Source of the DNA: Aedes albopictus
Lineage: Eukaryota; Arthropoda; Insecta; Diptera; Culicidae
Assembly (NCBI RefSeq): GCF_035046485.1
Contig: NC_085137.1
Location: forward strand, 458,733,004 to 458,797,003
Direction: 5' to 3'
Length of the DNA: 64,000 nucleotides
The notes beneath the pieces were generated by a model that did not search any database, was not told the DNA's origin, and saw only the letters and a program-made list of their open reading frames with translations. Each line of letters opens with the position of its first letter. Position 1 is the stretch's first letter. Positions 10,374-20,849 of the stretch are shown here, in pieces. The position numbers and the translations under genes were made by a program.

Positions 10374-12273
10374 CATGAGCATGAGCATGAGCATTGGTGA
10401 CCGTACACTTCGTAGTTGCTACTCCGTGATTGACCTGAGCTAACGAAATTGCACAGAGAACCAATAGGCTTGGGGCTTGAGATTCGCCACCATCCTCAAT
10501 GTACACGTTTCGAGAACTCAAACTTTATTGGGTCAATAACGGCGCTGGCCACGTCCTTACGGTCTACCGGGGAAGGAAAGGAATGTTAGTTCGACAACCG
10601 TTGCTGCTAGAGGTTGTATGTACTACTGGACCCTCCACAGTTGTCACGGGAAGGAGTTTTGTTAGTAGGGAGGGATTGATAGTTGCATAGATCAAGGATA
10701 CACTTTGGTAAGCGATGCGGTTCATGCAACCGTACAGTATACACACAAATGTGTCACCTCACAAAATGGAAGACTGGTGAGACCATTAAAATTTATGGAA
10801 AGAACAAGATTTTGCGTCACCTCGCAATTGGGAGGACTGGTGAACCAATATGCTACTTGCCATGAAATCGATAAATTGAAACAAAACAATGTGCCGCCAC
10901 TAACAGTGACGGACCGCACAAACTGAGGCAAAATACTGACACATAATTAAACCTTCGGTACACGTTCTGCCAAGTGTGCAATCCCCCCCGCTCGCATAAT
11001 CCAACAGGCCAATAGTGGTTTCAACATTGACAAAACATCTGAAATGTAAAGCGTATGTTTTGCTGTTGGTTGATGCGCGCGGAAAAGTCCGCACACCTGG
11101 CAAAGCGTGTACTGAAGGCTTTACGGATCAAATAAGTGTGGCCAGCACCTTAGGGTGGCGGACTGTACAAAATTACAGGATTTGATTTGATAAAACAAAA
11201 TTAATGAAAAATTTACTCATCCGTTAAAAGCATCTACGATTATTGCTGAAAAACTATCATAATATGTTATTTGAAAGTAAACTTTTCAAATTTTCACAGT
11301 AAAAAGTAGTATGAAACGAACTCACCCATTTATTTGCCTTCATTTATCTCTCCATCGCTAGTTGTCTGGATTTCTTGCCGTCAGACGAAGCACAACTCCG
11401 CAAGCAAAATTCAAAACAACTGACTGCGCAGCAGCCTGGCCTGGCATCTGCCCAACGAGCGAAGCACGCCATCGGAACTCCACTCGACCATTTTTCCTCA
11501 CTTAAACAATCCAAAAAGAAAAAAAAAAATGATCGCGCGTCTCTATCCCAATATGAAGTAGAAGTCAAGTTCAATCCGAATGAACTAAACGCGACTGAAA
11601 ACGACCCGATCTGCTTCCAGCCACCAAAGCAAACTGGCTTGGCGCGCTTTTCAATATTTCTCACTGCGGACGCGATGTACATAACATGAAAACGACCCGA
11701 TCTGCTTCCAGCCACCAAAGCGAACTAGCTGGGCTGCTCTTTTAAATATTTCTCACTCCGGACGCGACGTATAACATGAAAACGACCCGATCTGCTTCCA
11801 GCCACCAAAGCGAACTGGCTTGGCGCGCTTTTCAATATTTCTCACTGCGGACGCGACGTACATAACATGAAAACGACCCGATCTGCTTCCAGCCACCAAA
11901 GCGAACTGGCTTGGCGCGCTTTTCAATATTTCTCACTGCGGACGCGACGTACATAACATGAAAACGACCCGATCTGCTTCCAGCCACCAAAGCGAACTGG
12001 CTTGGCGCGCTTTTCAATATTTCTCACTGCGGACGCGACGTACATAACATGAAAACGACCCGATCTGCTTCCAGCCACCAAAGCGAACTAGCTGGGCTGC
12101 TCTTTTCAATATTTCTCACTGCGGACGCGATGTACATAACATGAAAACGACCCGATCTGCTTCCAGCCACCAAAGCGAACTGGCTTGGCGCGCTTTTCAA
12201 TATTTCTCACTGCGGACGCGACGTACATAACATGAAAACGACCCGATCTGCTTCCAGCCACCAAAGCGAACTC
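10374..12273. mobile_element. Unclassified nested insertion with hexamer-repeat head and 91-bp minisatellite tail
   Basis: The insert begins with three GAGCAT-type hexamers (CATGAGCATGAGCATGAGCATTGG, positions 10374-10397), has about 1.2 kb of non-coding sequence, and ends in a 91-bp tandem repeat. Part of it (10540-10710) is similar to 35330-35490, so it belongs to a dispersed family. There is no reverse transcriptase, transposase or long terminal repeat. The 24-bp duplication is long for a DNA transposon and fits target-primed insertion. The 104-codon open frame at 11375 shows no known domain. Confidence 0.7.
11597..12273. repeat. 91-bp minisatellite, 7.4 copies
   Basis: Units start with GAAAACGACCCGATC at 11597, 11688, 11778, 11869, 11960, 12051, 12143 and 12234 (period 90-92). 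Two unit types alternate: most carry ACTGGCTTGGCGCGCTTTTC, while the units at 11688 and 12051 carry ACTAGCTGGGCTGCTC. The last unit stops 40 bp in, exactly at the edge of the nested insertion. Confidence 0.9.
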
Positions 12274-12297
12274 CGTAACGCGTCGTCGGTCAACGAG
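12274..12297 (+). repeat. 24-bp target-site duplication of the nested insertion, right copy
   Basis: Exact copy of 10350-10373. LINE ORF2 resumes after it. Confidence 0.9.
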
Positions 12298-14832
12298 GAT
12301 CGAGAAAGCTCTCCTCGATGGATCCTCAAGTTCGCAAAAAAAGTTTGTCCAGATTCCGTGCCCGTGGAGCGAATAATTCGTGATGTTTCCGACGATAGGG
12401 ACGACATGGATAGGCTTTTTTCAATGATTGAATTCTCACTTGCTCTTCTTTCATGTAACAATTCCGCTCCAGGAATGGATCGAATCAAGTTCAACTTGCT
12501 TAAAAACCTCCCCGACGTCGCTAAGAGGCGCTTGTTGAACTTGTTCAATCAGTTCCTGGATAACAACATCGTTCCGGATGATTGGAGACAAGTGAGGGTG
12601 ATAGCTGTTCAAAAACCCGGGAAACCCGCGTCGGATCATAATTCGTACCGTCCAATCGCGATGTTGTCTTGTCTACGGAAGCTGTTGGAGAAGATGGTTC
12701 TCTTTCGACTGGACAAATGGGTTGAATCGAATGGCATGTTGTCAGACACACAGTTTGGTTTCCGCAGAGGCAAAGGTACGAACGACTGTCTTGCGTTGCT
12801 TTCTTCAGAAATTCAGCTTGCCTTTGCTCAAAAGCAGCAAATGGGCTCAGTGTTTTTGGATATTAAGGGTGCTTTTGATTCAGTTTGTGTCGATGTTCTT
12901 TCCGACAAACTACACGACTGTGGCCTTTCCCCAATTCTTAACAACTTTTTGTATAATTTGCTGTTTGAGAAGCAGATGAGTTTCGCTCATGGTGACTTGA
13001 CAGTTTCACGAATTAGCTACATGGGCCTCCCCCAGGGTTCATGTCTAAGCCCCCTTCTTTACAACTTTTATGTTAGAGACATAGATGATTGTCTCATGGA
13101 AAACTGCACGTTAAGGCAGCTTGCGGATGACTGTGTTGTCTCTGTAACGGGATCAATAGCAGTCGATCTGCAAGGACCACTACAGGATACTTTGGACAAT
13201 TTGTCTACTTGGGCTCTCAAGCTGGGTATCGATTTCTCTCCGGAGAAAACTGAGATGGTTGTCTTTTCTAAAAAACACAAACCGGCAAAGTTTCCGCTCG
13301 TTCTGATGGGTAAGACAATCACTCATAGCATGTCTTCACAATACCTCGGCGTCTGGTTCGACTCCAAATGCACCTGGGGGAAGCACATTGTGTATCTGAT
13401 ACAGAAATGCCAAAAACGAATCAACTTTATGCGAACTATTACCGGAACATGGTGGGGAGCACACCCGGAAGATCTGATCAGGCTGTACCAAACAACCATT
13501 CTATCGGTTTTAGAATACGGTAGCTTCTGTTTTCAAGCCGCGGCGAAAACACACTTGCTGAAGCTTCAACGGGTTCAGTACCGTTGCCTTCGGATCGCGT
13601 TAGGTTGCATGAACTCGACTCACACAATGAGTTTAGAGGTACTTGCTGGTGTACAGCCTCTGACAGACCGCTTTGCGGAGTTGTCGTTCCGGTTCCTCAT
13701 CCGATGCGAGGTTGTGAATCCGTTGGTCATAGAAAACTTCGAAAAGCTGCTCGAACAGAATCCCCAAACTCGTTTTATGAGTGTGTACTACTGGTACATG
13801 ACGCTGGAGGTAAGCCCATCTCCGGTTAACACCAATCGTGACAACTTCTCAGACTTCGACAGCTCCTCTGTGGATTTTGATCTCTCTATGAAGGATGAGA
13901 TCACCGGTATACCGGAATCTTTTCGTTCCATAGGTATTCCACAAATTTTTGCAAGTAAGTTCGGGCATGTTAGCGGGGCCAGACAGTTCTTCACAGATGG
14001 TTCCAAAACCGATGATTCGACTGGATTCGGTGTCTACAACGAATTTCATAGCGCCACCTTTATGCTTCAAAAGCCATGTTCGGTATATATTGCTGAGCTA
14101 GCGGCTATATACTACACCTTAGAGTACATTCGCACTCTCCCACCTGAGCACTACTTCATTTTTACCGACAGTCTAAGTTCTCTGGAGGCTGTTCGGTCAA
14201 TGAAACCGATGAAGCACTCAGCGTACTTCCTGAAAGGAATACGCCAAGTCTTGAGTGCTTTGTCCAAACGCTCATACATCATCACCATAGCTTGGGTCCC
14301 TTCACATTGCTCAATTCCGGGCAATGAGAAAGCAGACTCTCTGGCTAAGGTGGGCGCTAGCGAAGGCGATATTTATGAGCGTCAAATCGCCTTCGACGAA
14401 TTTTTTGAATTGGCCCGTCAGGAGACCTTGATCAGCTGGCAACACAAATGGAGAGATGGAGAGATGGGTAGATGGTTGCACTCCATCATTCCACAGGTGT
14501 CGAAGAAGCCATGGTTCAAAGGGTTGGATTTGAGCCGCGATTTCATTCGTGTAATGTGTCGGTTGATGTCCAACCACTATTTGTTGAACGCACATACCTT
14601 CCGTGTTGGGCTCTCAGAAAGCAATCTCTGTGTCTGTGGCGTGGCTTACCAGGATATCGAACATGTCGTGTGGGGATGCAATGAGTATCGTGAGGTCAGA
14701 TCTGAGCTACATGAAATTCTCCGGGTCCGAGGGAAACAACAGAAACCCGTTAGAGAAGTGTTGGCAGGACTTGATTTGGAATACATGAACCTGATTTACC
14801 AGTTTTTGAAACGTGTTGATGTCAGAGTTTGA

Positions 14833-15234
14833 TGTAGTACGTTCCTTGTTTTCGTTGTCCGCCTTTTGGTTTTGTTGTTCGCCCCTGTCTGTCGTCACCC
14901 CCTTCCGTTTGTCCTCTTCTTTTCGTTTTCTACCGATAAAGTCCTTTCTTTTTGGTTCCGTTACAGATATGGACAATTTGTCCCATCAAAGTTTTAGTAT
15001 AAGTTAGCAAATAATTTAGTTTTAAACCCATAAATCCGTCCTCCCCATTTTTTTTTCTTCAATCCTTAACCTCGAAACAGCCGCGAGTACTTCGGCTTCC
15101 CAAACTAACATAGTTTTAAGGCAGTAATAAATTGTAAAATGTATAACCATTGTAAAAAAACAAAAGATTTCGGCTCAGTTATGCCCATGTGGCGCCCGAG
15201 CCTTCCAAATAAACGAATAAGTAAAAAAAAAAAA
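14833..15234 (+). terminator. LINE 3' UTR and A-tail
   Basis: About 400 bp follow the ORF2 stop. They contain AATAAA at 15208-15213 and end in a run of A (15223-15235) that touches the target-site duplication, as expected for target-primed reverse transcription. Confidence 0.85.
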
Positions 15235-16170
15235 AGCTTTTACAAGCTTTTTAGAGAAGCTTTATCAAGCTTTTCAGAGAAGCTTTATTAAGCTTTTTGA
15301 AGAAGCTTTATCAAACTTCTTAGAGAAGCTGTTTCAAGCTTTTGGGAGAAATTCTTACAAGCTTCTGAGAAAAGTTTACCCAAGCTTAGAAGAGTAGCAT
15401 TCGCATGCTTCTTAAGTGTATAGACTTTCTAAAACCTTTGAAAAGAACTTTAACAATCTTCTAAAAGAAGTTTGCACAGGCTTCTGAAAGCAGCTTACAC
15501 ATGCTTCTGAGAGAATCTTTCACTAGCTTCTGAGAGAAGCTTTTACAAGCTTCTTAGAGAAATTTTCTCAAGTGTTTGGGAGAAGCTGTCTTGAGCTTTA
15601 AGATTTCCTATATTTCTAAAATTTCTGACAAAAGTTCAGTTTTCTTTAGCTTTTGATAGGAACTTCCACAAGCTTTGAAGAGCAGTTTTCACAAACTTCT
15701 GACAGATGTTTTTCCAAGCTTCCAAAAGACGCATTCCCAGAGTTTTGTAGAAGACCTTCCGAAATCTTTCAGAAAACTTTCACAAGCTTCTCAGAGAAGA
15801 TTTCCTTAGCTTTTGAGAGAAACTTTACAAAGCTTCCAGGTAATTAAGAGAAGGTTTTTCTAGCTTCAGAGAGAGTGTCCCAAAGCTTCCAGCTGAAATT
15901 TTCCAAAGACATTTCATGGAGTTTTCTTTTCTGAGCTTTTGGGGGAAGTTTACCTTTGAGAGAAGCTGCCTAAAACTTTTGAAAGATGCTTTACTAAGCT
16001 TTTGAAAGAAATTTTAACTAGCTTCTAAGAGAAGCTTTCCCAAGCTTACAAGCTTCCAAGGGAAGCATTCTCAAGCTTCCGAAAAATAAAATTTATTAAA
16101 ACGTTTTAATTGAGGGGGTAGATCAGCTTTCGGGACAAGTTTTCCTGTGCTTAGAAAAGCTGTCCCTAAA
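15235..16170. repeat. 23-bp hairpin-monomer satellite, right part
   Basis: Continuation of the array cut by the LINE. Best monomers (15240-15350 and 15530-15560) read arm AAGCTTCT, loop TAG or GAG, arm AGAAGCTT, linker of about 4 bp. Divergence increases to the right, with indels, and recognisable units end near 16170. Confidence 0.8.
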
Positions 16171-17623
16171 CTTTCGAGAAAAGGTTAGTGGCTGCAGTGG
16201 CTTCTTTATAGTTTTACGAGGCGCTTTATGTCACGACCTTATTATTTATTTCGTGATTTGAAATGTAACATTATTAGATCTTAACCCTCCTAAGATATTA
16301 GGTTTTTCGCTGCACGACGGCGTAGTGCACGTCCAGCGTGCCTGTCTGGGTCATATTGGTCCCAACATCCTACTAGGGCTAAGTGTCTGGTTAGTAATCG
16401 CGGTTTATGGTGGAAGCCATTAGAATAGTTTTATGGGTGCTACCATCAACATAAGCTCTTCAAACGTAATAATAGTTTATTTTCCACGTATCTCTTATTA
16501 GATTTACGTTACAAGCTACAAAAGTTCATTCAACTTCCCAAAAAAAATCCACGAAACAAACTTACACGCTAGTCAAGCCACAGCGCAGCAGTTCCTCCAT
16601 TTCAGCCTCGTCCCTAAACCCACCTCAGTCCCAGAAAGCAAAACTAGCACGATCCCATAATCTTGCCGAAAAAGCACCACACACTGACTGACTGCATCAA
16701 ATTGGGGGAACTCAATCAAATAAACCATAAAGTCTCGGCTCTGCAGTTTTCCCTCCTATATAAGACGAGCAAAACAAGTGCCAATCCAGTAACGCAGCGC
16801 AGCGGTGGCAACAGGATGGAGGATGTCTGCAAACTTTTCTACCACACTAAACTTCGACTCCTTATCCCCCGACGTTAGTCGTTAGACGTTGGGTGGTGTG
16901 TGGTCCCAATCCCGAAAAAGAGTGATGTATCTTAAAACACACCGTCAGTCAGTTGCAAAGTTCTTAAGTCAGTTGAAACTTGAAAGTCGTCGTCCACCAA
17001 TAGAGGGTGCGATCCAGTTTCTAATTGGCTGATTTATGCTCAATCCGGGGTGGGTGATTTTCCGATTTCGCACAAATCAAAATCGTTATCGCAAGCGAGG
17101 GGGATAAAAAATGAGGGGCAATTCAGAGGTTGATTTATGTCGATTGCGAGCTGTTCTGGTGGAAGGTGTTGACCTGGGATTTTTTTTCTTTTCTACTGCT
17201 AAGCGGAAAAATAATCGATGTTTTGTACACGAACTGTGGCGTTGCGTTGGATTGTAATTGGTGCGGCAAACACCAAAGGCAACAACCCGCACGCGGGGAG
17301 CAACGCAATGGTGTCAATAGTGGAACAATTAATTCATGCCAATCTCCGCCCAAGCCTATGGCGACACGATCACGATGACGACATTACCATGTGGGTATGG
17401 TGAGGACAACCTTTCGACCCGATCCCAGCGTGTTCAGTTTGCAATTATTTAGCTGGATGAACTATCCGTAGGAAGTTTAAATATTTGTGGAAATTGTTAT
17501 TTGGATCTAGAACCAGATTGAAAACTTGAACAGCCTTTACATCGTTTGATTGCTTTGACATTCATGCACACAACAGGAACACGAGTTTGAAGAACAAATT
17601 GAGATTTGAATTGTGAAAATAAC
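16171..17623. other. Unique sequence island without a supported gene
   Basis: Mixed AT-rich then GC-richer unique sequence. The short open frames here (at most 82 codons) show no domain. A TATA-like promoter candidate lies inside at 16757. The region could be regulatory or part of a long intron or intergenic spacer; I see nothing decisive. Confidence 0.4.
16757..16790 (+). promoter_or_regulatory. Candidate TATA-initiator core promoter
   Basis: TATATAAG at 16757-16764 is followed by CCAGTAA, whose A at 16788 is 31 bp downstream, a canonical spacing. Downstream there is only a 20-codon open frame from ATGGAGGATG at 16816, so any transcript would be non-coding or spliced. Chance occurrence is quite possible. 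Confidence 0.25.
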
Positions 17624-17700
17624 GTGCTCTGGTGGGAATCGAACCCACGACTCCCAATTCGCTAGATGGGCGCTTCTCTCCTCCAAGCTACGGAGTTGTG
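17624..17700 (-). tRNA. tRNA-like relic
   Basis: On the minus strand a D arm (TAGCTTGGAGGAGAGAAGC), a CTAGCGAATT anticodon-loop region and a perfect B-box/T arm (GTGGGTTCGATTCCCACC) are present. The 3' side AGAGCACG has no matching 5' acceptor strand, so it is not a functional tRNA. The CTAGCGAAT core is shared with 23606-23677. Confidence 0.4.
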
Positions 17701-17779
17701 TGTAATGTGCATTAGTAGAATCGAGTGTAGTTCTGTGCCTTCAGGAGCTGGAGATGGTCAAGTGGCTCCGTAGCTCCGT

Positions 17780-18690
17780 AACCGAAAACAAAGGTCTGTC
17801 ATCCGTCAGAAACTCGGCCAAAGATTACTTCAGATTTTTGTCCAGGGATTATTTTTTTTCCAGCAGGTATTTCTCCAGAAAACTCTTCAGAAATTCATAC
17901 AGAGATTCCTTCAGGAGTTTCTCCTGGTATTCCTCCATATATTTCCCCAGAAATTCTTCCCAATTTTTTTCCAATGATATCTCCATGAATTTTACTCGGA
18001 TTCTTCAAAATATTCAGAAGTTTCTCCAAAAACAATTCCTAGAAGCATCTATAGAAATTTCTTTGGAAATTTCTAATGAGATTTTCATGTAGGGATTCAA
18101 TCACACATTTATTCGGGGATTTGTCCTGGGATATCTTTAGAGGTTTCTCCAGTGATTGTTCAAATACTGTTTTCGAGATTTTCTTCAGGAATTTCTCAAA
18201 AGATCCTTTAAGGAATGGCTGCAGAGATATCTTCAGGGATTTCTCCATATATTTTATGCTGTGATTATTTCAGGAACAACTTCCAGAATTAAAAAAAAAT
18301 GCTTCTTGAGATTCCTTCAGGAATTCTCCTGGAATTCTTTCAGAAACTTCTCCAAGAATCAATGCTAGACTTCTTCGAAGAACGGTTGAGAAATTCCCTT
18401 AAGAATTCATCTTGGGATTGATTCCGAGATTCCTCCTGGTTTTTTTGTTTTTCAGGAACTCTTCCAGGGATTCTTTCAGAGACTTTTACAGGGATTCCTC
18501 CCAGAGTTCCTCTACGTATTCTTTTTAGGATTTCTTCAGAATTTCCTCAAGAATTTCAATGGTTTTTTCACAGTTTCGATATCTTCAGTACTTCCTCGTG
18601 GGATTTCTTCAAAAGCTCCTCCTAGAATTGCATCAGAAGTTGATCCTTGGATTTCTTCAGGAATTCTTTCTGGTTCTCCAAGAATTTTTC
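17780..18690 (+). repeat. Degenerate TTCCTNCAGGAATTTCTCC repeats, plus orientation
   Basis: Short irregular units (about 11-24 bp) such as ATTCCTTCAGGAATTTCTCC and TTTCTCCAGAAA follow one another with many substitutions. Most contain a small dyad around TC(C/T)AG. Open frames on either strand are rich in F/S/R or K/E/L and are by-products of the repeat. Confidence 0.75.
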
Positions 18691-18699
18691 AGAAATACT

Positions 18700-20245
18700 T
18701 TTTAAGATTACACAAAAAACTGGAGATTTTTTTTAAGAATTCCTGGAAAGAATTTCTAAAGAAATCCCAGGAAATACCTTTGGAGATTGCAAGAAGAAGA
18801 ATGTTTAAAAAATTCTTCAAGAGATTCCTAGACGAAATTCGTTCTAACAATTTCTGAAGGAGTTCCCGGGAAGAATACCTGGAGGAAGTCCTAGAAGAAT
18901 TTTATGAGAAACTTTTGGATTAATTCAAGAAAAAAATCCTGGAGGAGTTACTGAGAACATCCCTTTGAGGAATTTCTGACTTAAACCTTGGAGAAATTTG
19001 TGAGAGAATCTTCGAAAAAAAAAATCTCAGGAATCTGTGCAGAAATTGAAGACAAATGTACTGGAGGAATTCTTGAATAAATCTCTAAAAAATCTGGAAA
19101 AACTTCTGAAGAAATTCTTGATTTTTTTTTTTACAAAATGTCTGACAGCTGTTAGTGATAAACTCCCTGAAGAAATTACCAAAGCAATCTTTAGATGTCG
19201 AACATTTGACTGAAGACACCTAAAACAAATCTGGATCAATTCTTGAAGAAATCACAAGGAATGCTCGGAAACTGGAGAATGCCTTGCAGTACATATTCCT
19301 GGAGAAATGCCAATATATGACTCCTGGATTCTTGGAAGAATCTCTAAAAGGATTCCTAAAGGGTCTCCAGAAAGATTTCTGAAAGAACACCTGAAAAGAG
19401 GTTTAAAGAAATCTCAACAGAGGTTTATCTAGAGGAGTTTTTGAGTATTTTCTGGGTTATCCCCTGAAGGAACTTTAAGAAGAATGTCATGAGAATTTTC
19501 TAGAAGAATTTTTGAAAAATACAACAGAGAATCCTCAGAGAAATTGCTGGAAAACATCCTGGGGGGAATGTACAGAGAAATTCCTGAAGGAACCTGTCGG
19601 AAACTCCTACAAAAATTTTAGAAAATCTTGGAGGAGTTACTGATAACATCCCTGAAGGAATTTCCAAAGCATATCTATGAGGAATTTTTGACTTAAACCT
19701 TGGAGAAGATTCTGAGAGAATTTTTTTTCAGCAATTCTTGAAGAACTCCTGAAGTTACTTCTGGAGGAATTCTTGAAAGATTTTTTTTACAAAATTTCTG
19801 AAAGCTATTAGTGGACAAAACTCCTTGAAACAATTTCCGAAGTAATTTTTAAATGAGTTTTCGTCGATCATTTCGCAACAGACATTAAAAACAAATCTGA
19901 ACGAATTCTTGAAGGAATCACCAAAATAAATGTTTGTAGAAATCTCTGAAGGAATGTCCGAAAACTGCCTTGCAGTAATTCCATGAAAAATTCTTGAAAT
20001 ATTCCTGGAGAAACGCAAAGATATGAATCCCGGAGTGATTTCTGAAGGAGATTCGTGGAAGAATCTCTAAAGGGATTCCTAAAGGGTCTCCAGAAAAATT
20101 TCTGAACGAACTCCTGAATAAATGTCTCATTAATCTCGAACAGAAGTTTATGATACAACCCCTAGAGGAATATCTGAGGATTTTTTGGATAATACCCTGG
20201 AGGAACTTCTAGAAGAATGTCTTGAGAAATTCGACCACGAAAATA
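18700..20245 (-). repeat. Degenerate repeats of the same family, inverted orientation
   Basis: From about 18700 the same motifs appear as their complement (GAAGAAATTCTTGA, GGAGAAATTCCTGAAG). Within the block, 19020-19160 and 19720-19830 resemble each other, and 18940-19010 matches 19620-19710, suggesting a ~0.68-kb internal duplication. Confidence 0.7.
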
Positions 20246-20269
20246 TTACTTGGGAGGTGTGTTACAGAA

Positions 20270-20840
20270 GATTTCTGAGAGTTAAATGGGCGTACAGTAG
20301 TTTAAGGGGTGTGTCATGGCGTTTCAGGAACGTTATAGGGGGTTTTGAAGGTGTTCCAAAATGCTTCAGGGTCTTTCCAGAGGGTTTCAAGGGGTTCCAA
20401 GGGCGTTCTAAGGGACTTCAGAGGCGTTCCTGGGGGACTTCAAGGGCCTTACATGGGTTTTCTAGGGATGTGAGGGGTGCTTCAGGACATTTCTGAGGCG
20501 TTATAGAGGTTTCTCAGCGGTTTCAATGCGTTCCGGGGGATTTCAGTGGCTTTCTTGGAGTTTCAAAAGGTGTTCCAGGGGGTTACAAGGAGTTTCGAGG
20601 GCGCTCCTGGGATTATCAAGTGCCTTCAGGTATGTTCCGGGTGTTCAGGGCACTCCAGGAGTGTTCCATGGAATCTCAGAAAATGGTCAAGGTCGTTCCA
20701 AAGGGTTTCAAGCGCTTTCAGAAGAGTTCAGGGTGTTTTAGGTGGTTTCATGAAGTTCTGGGAGATTTCAAGGGCACTCCATGGATGTTATAGGTGCCTT
20801 AGGGGTTTTCAGAGGTGTTATACGGAATTTCAGGAGATTC
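20270..20840 (+). repeat. Degenerate TTTCAGGGGCGTTCCAAGG repeats
   Basis: G-rich units of about 15-25 bp containing TTTCAGGGG, GGGCGTTC or AAGGG repeat irregularly. The same style reappears at 55940-58220. No coding evidence. Confidence 0.7.
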
Positions 20841-20849
20841 CAGAGGCGT

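Larger units (their letters stand above)
9213..14832 (+). pseudogene. LINE ORF2: endonuclease - reverse transcriptase - RNase H, interrupted by a nested insertion
   Basis: ORF2 makes the polyprotein that nicks target DNA and copies LINE RNA. The ATG at 9213 overlaps the ORF1 stop (ATGGCTAA) and is preferred to the in-frame ATG at 9192. The AP-type endonuclease (9213-~10000) shows HWNCRS, SETWL, GDFNSHG and GSDHLP. The reading frame is broken at 10374 by the 1,924-bp insertion and resumes at 12298 just past the second target-site copy. RT boxes: SYRPIAML, FGFRRGKGTND, FLDIKGAFDS (12853-12882), LPQGSCLSPLLY and LADD (13120-13131). RNase H (from ~13985) keeps all four acidic residues: FTDGSK, AELAAIY, FTDSLSS and GNEKADSLA. 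A C-terminal CVCG..H..C finger precedes the stop. Apart from the insertion the frame is open, so the element is fairly young. Confidence 0.9.
7077..15234 (+). mobile_element. I-like LINE (non-LTR retrotransposon), full-length but inactivated
   Basis: The element has a 5' UTR (7077-7765), a zinc-knuckle ORF1, an ORF2 with endonuclease, reverse transcriptase and RNase H, a 3' UTR with AATAAA at 15208, and an A-tail at 15223-15235. It is flanked by an 11-bp target-site duplication. Without the 1,924-bp nested insertion it would be about 6.2 kb, normal for the I group. The combination of EN, RT and RNase H with an RT box reading LADD is typical of mosquito I-clade elements, but the exact family needs a repeat library. 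Two lesions inactivate it: an in-frame TAG in ORF1 and the nested insertion at the EN-RT junction. Confidence 0.9.

Noticed and set aside
11375..11689. 104-codon open frame within the nested insertion
   Set aside because: It runs into the 91-bp minisatellite and has no domain; lysine run derives from an A-tract.
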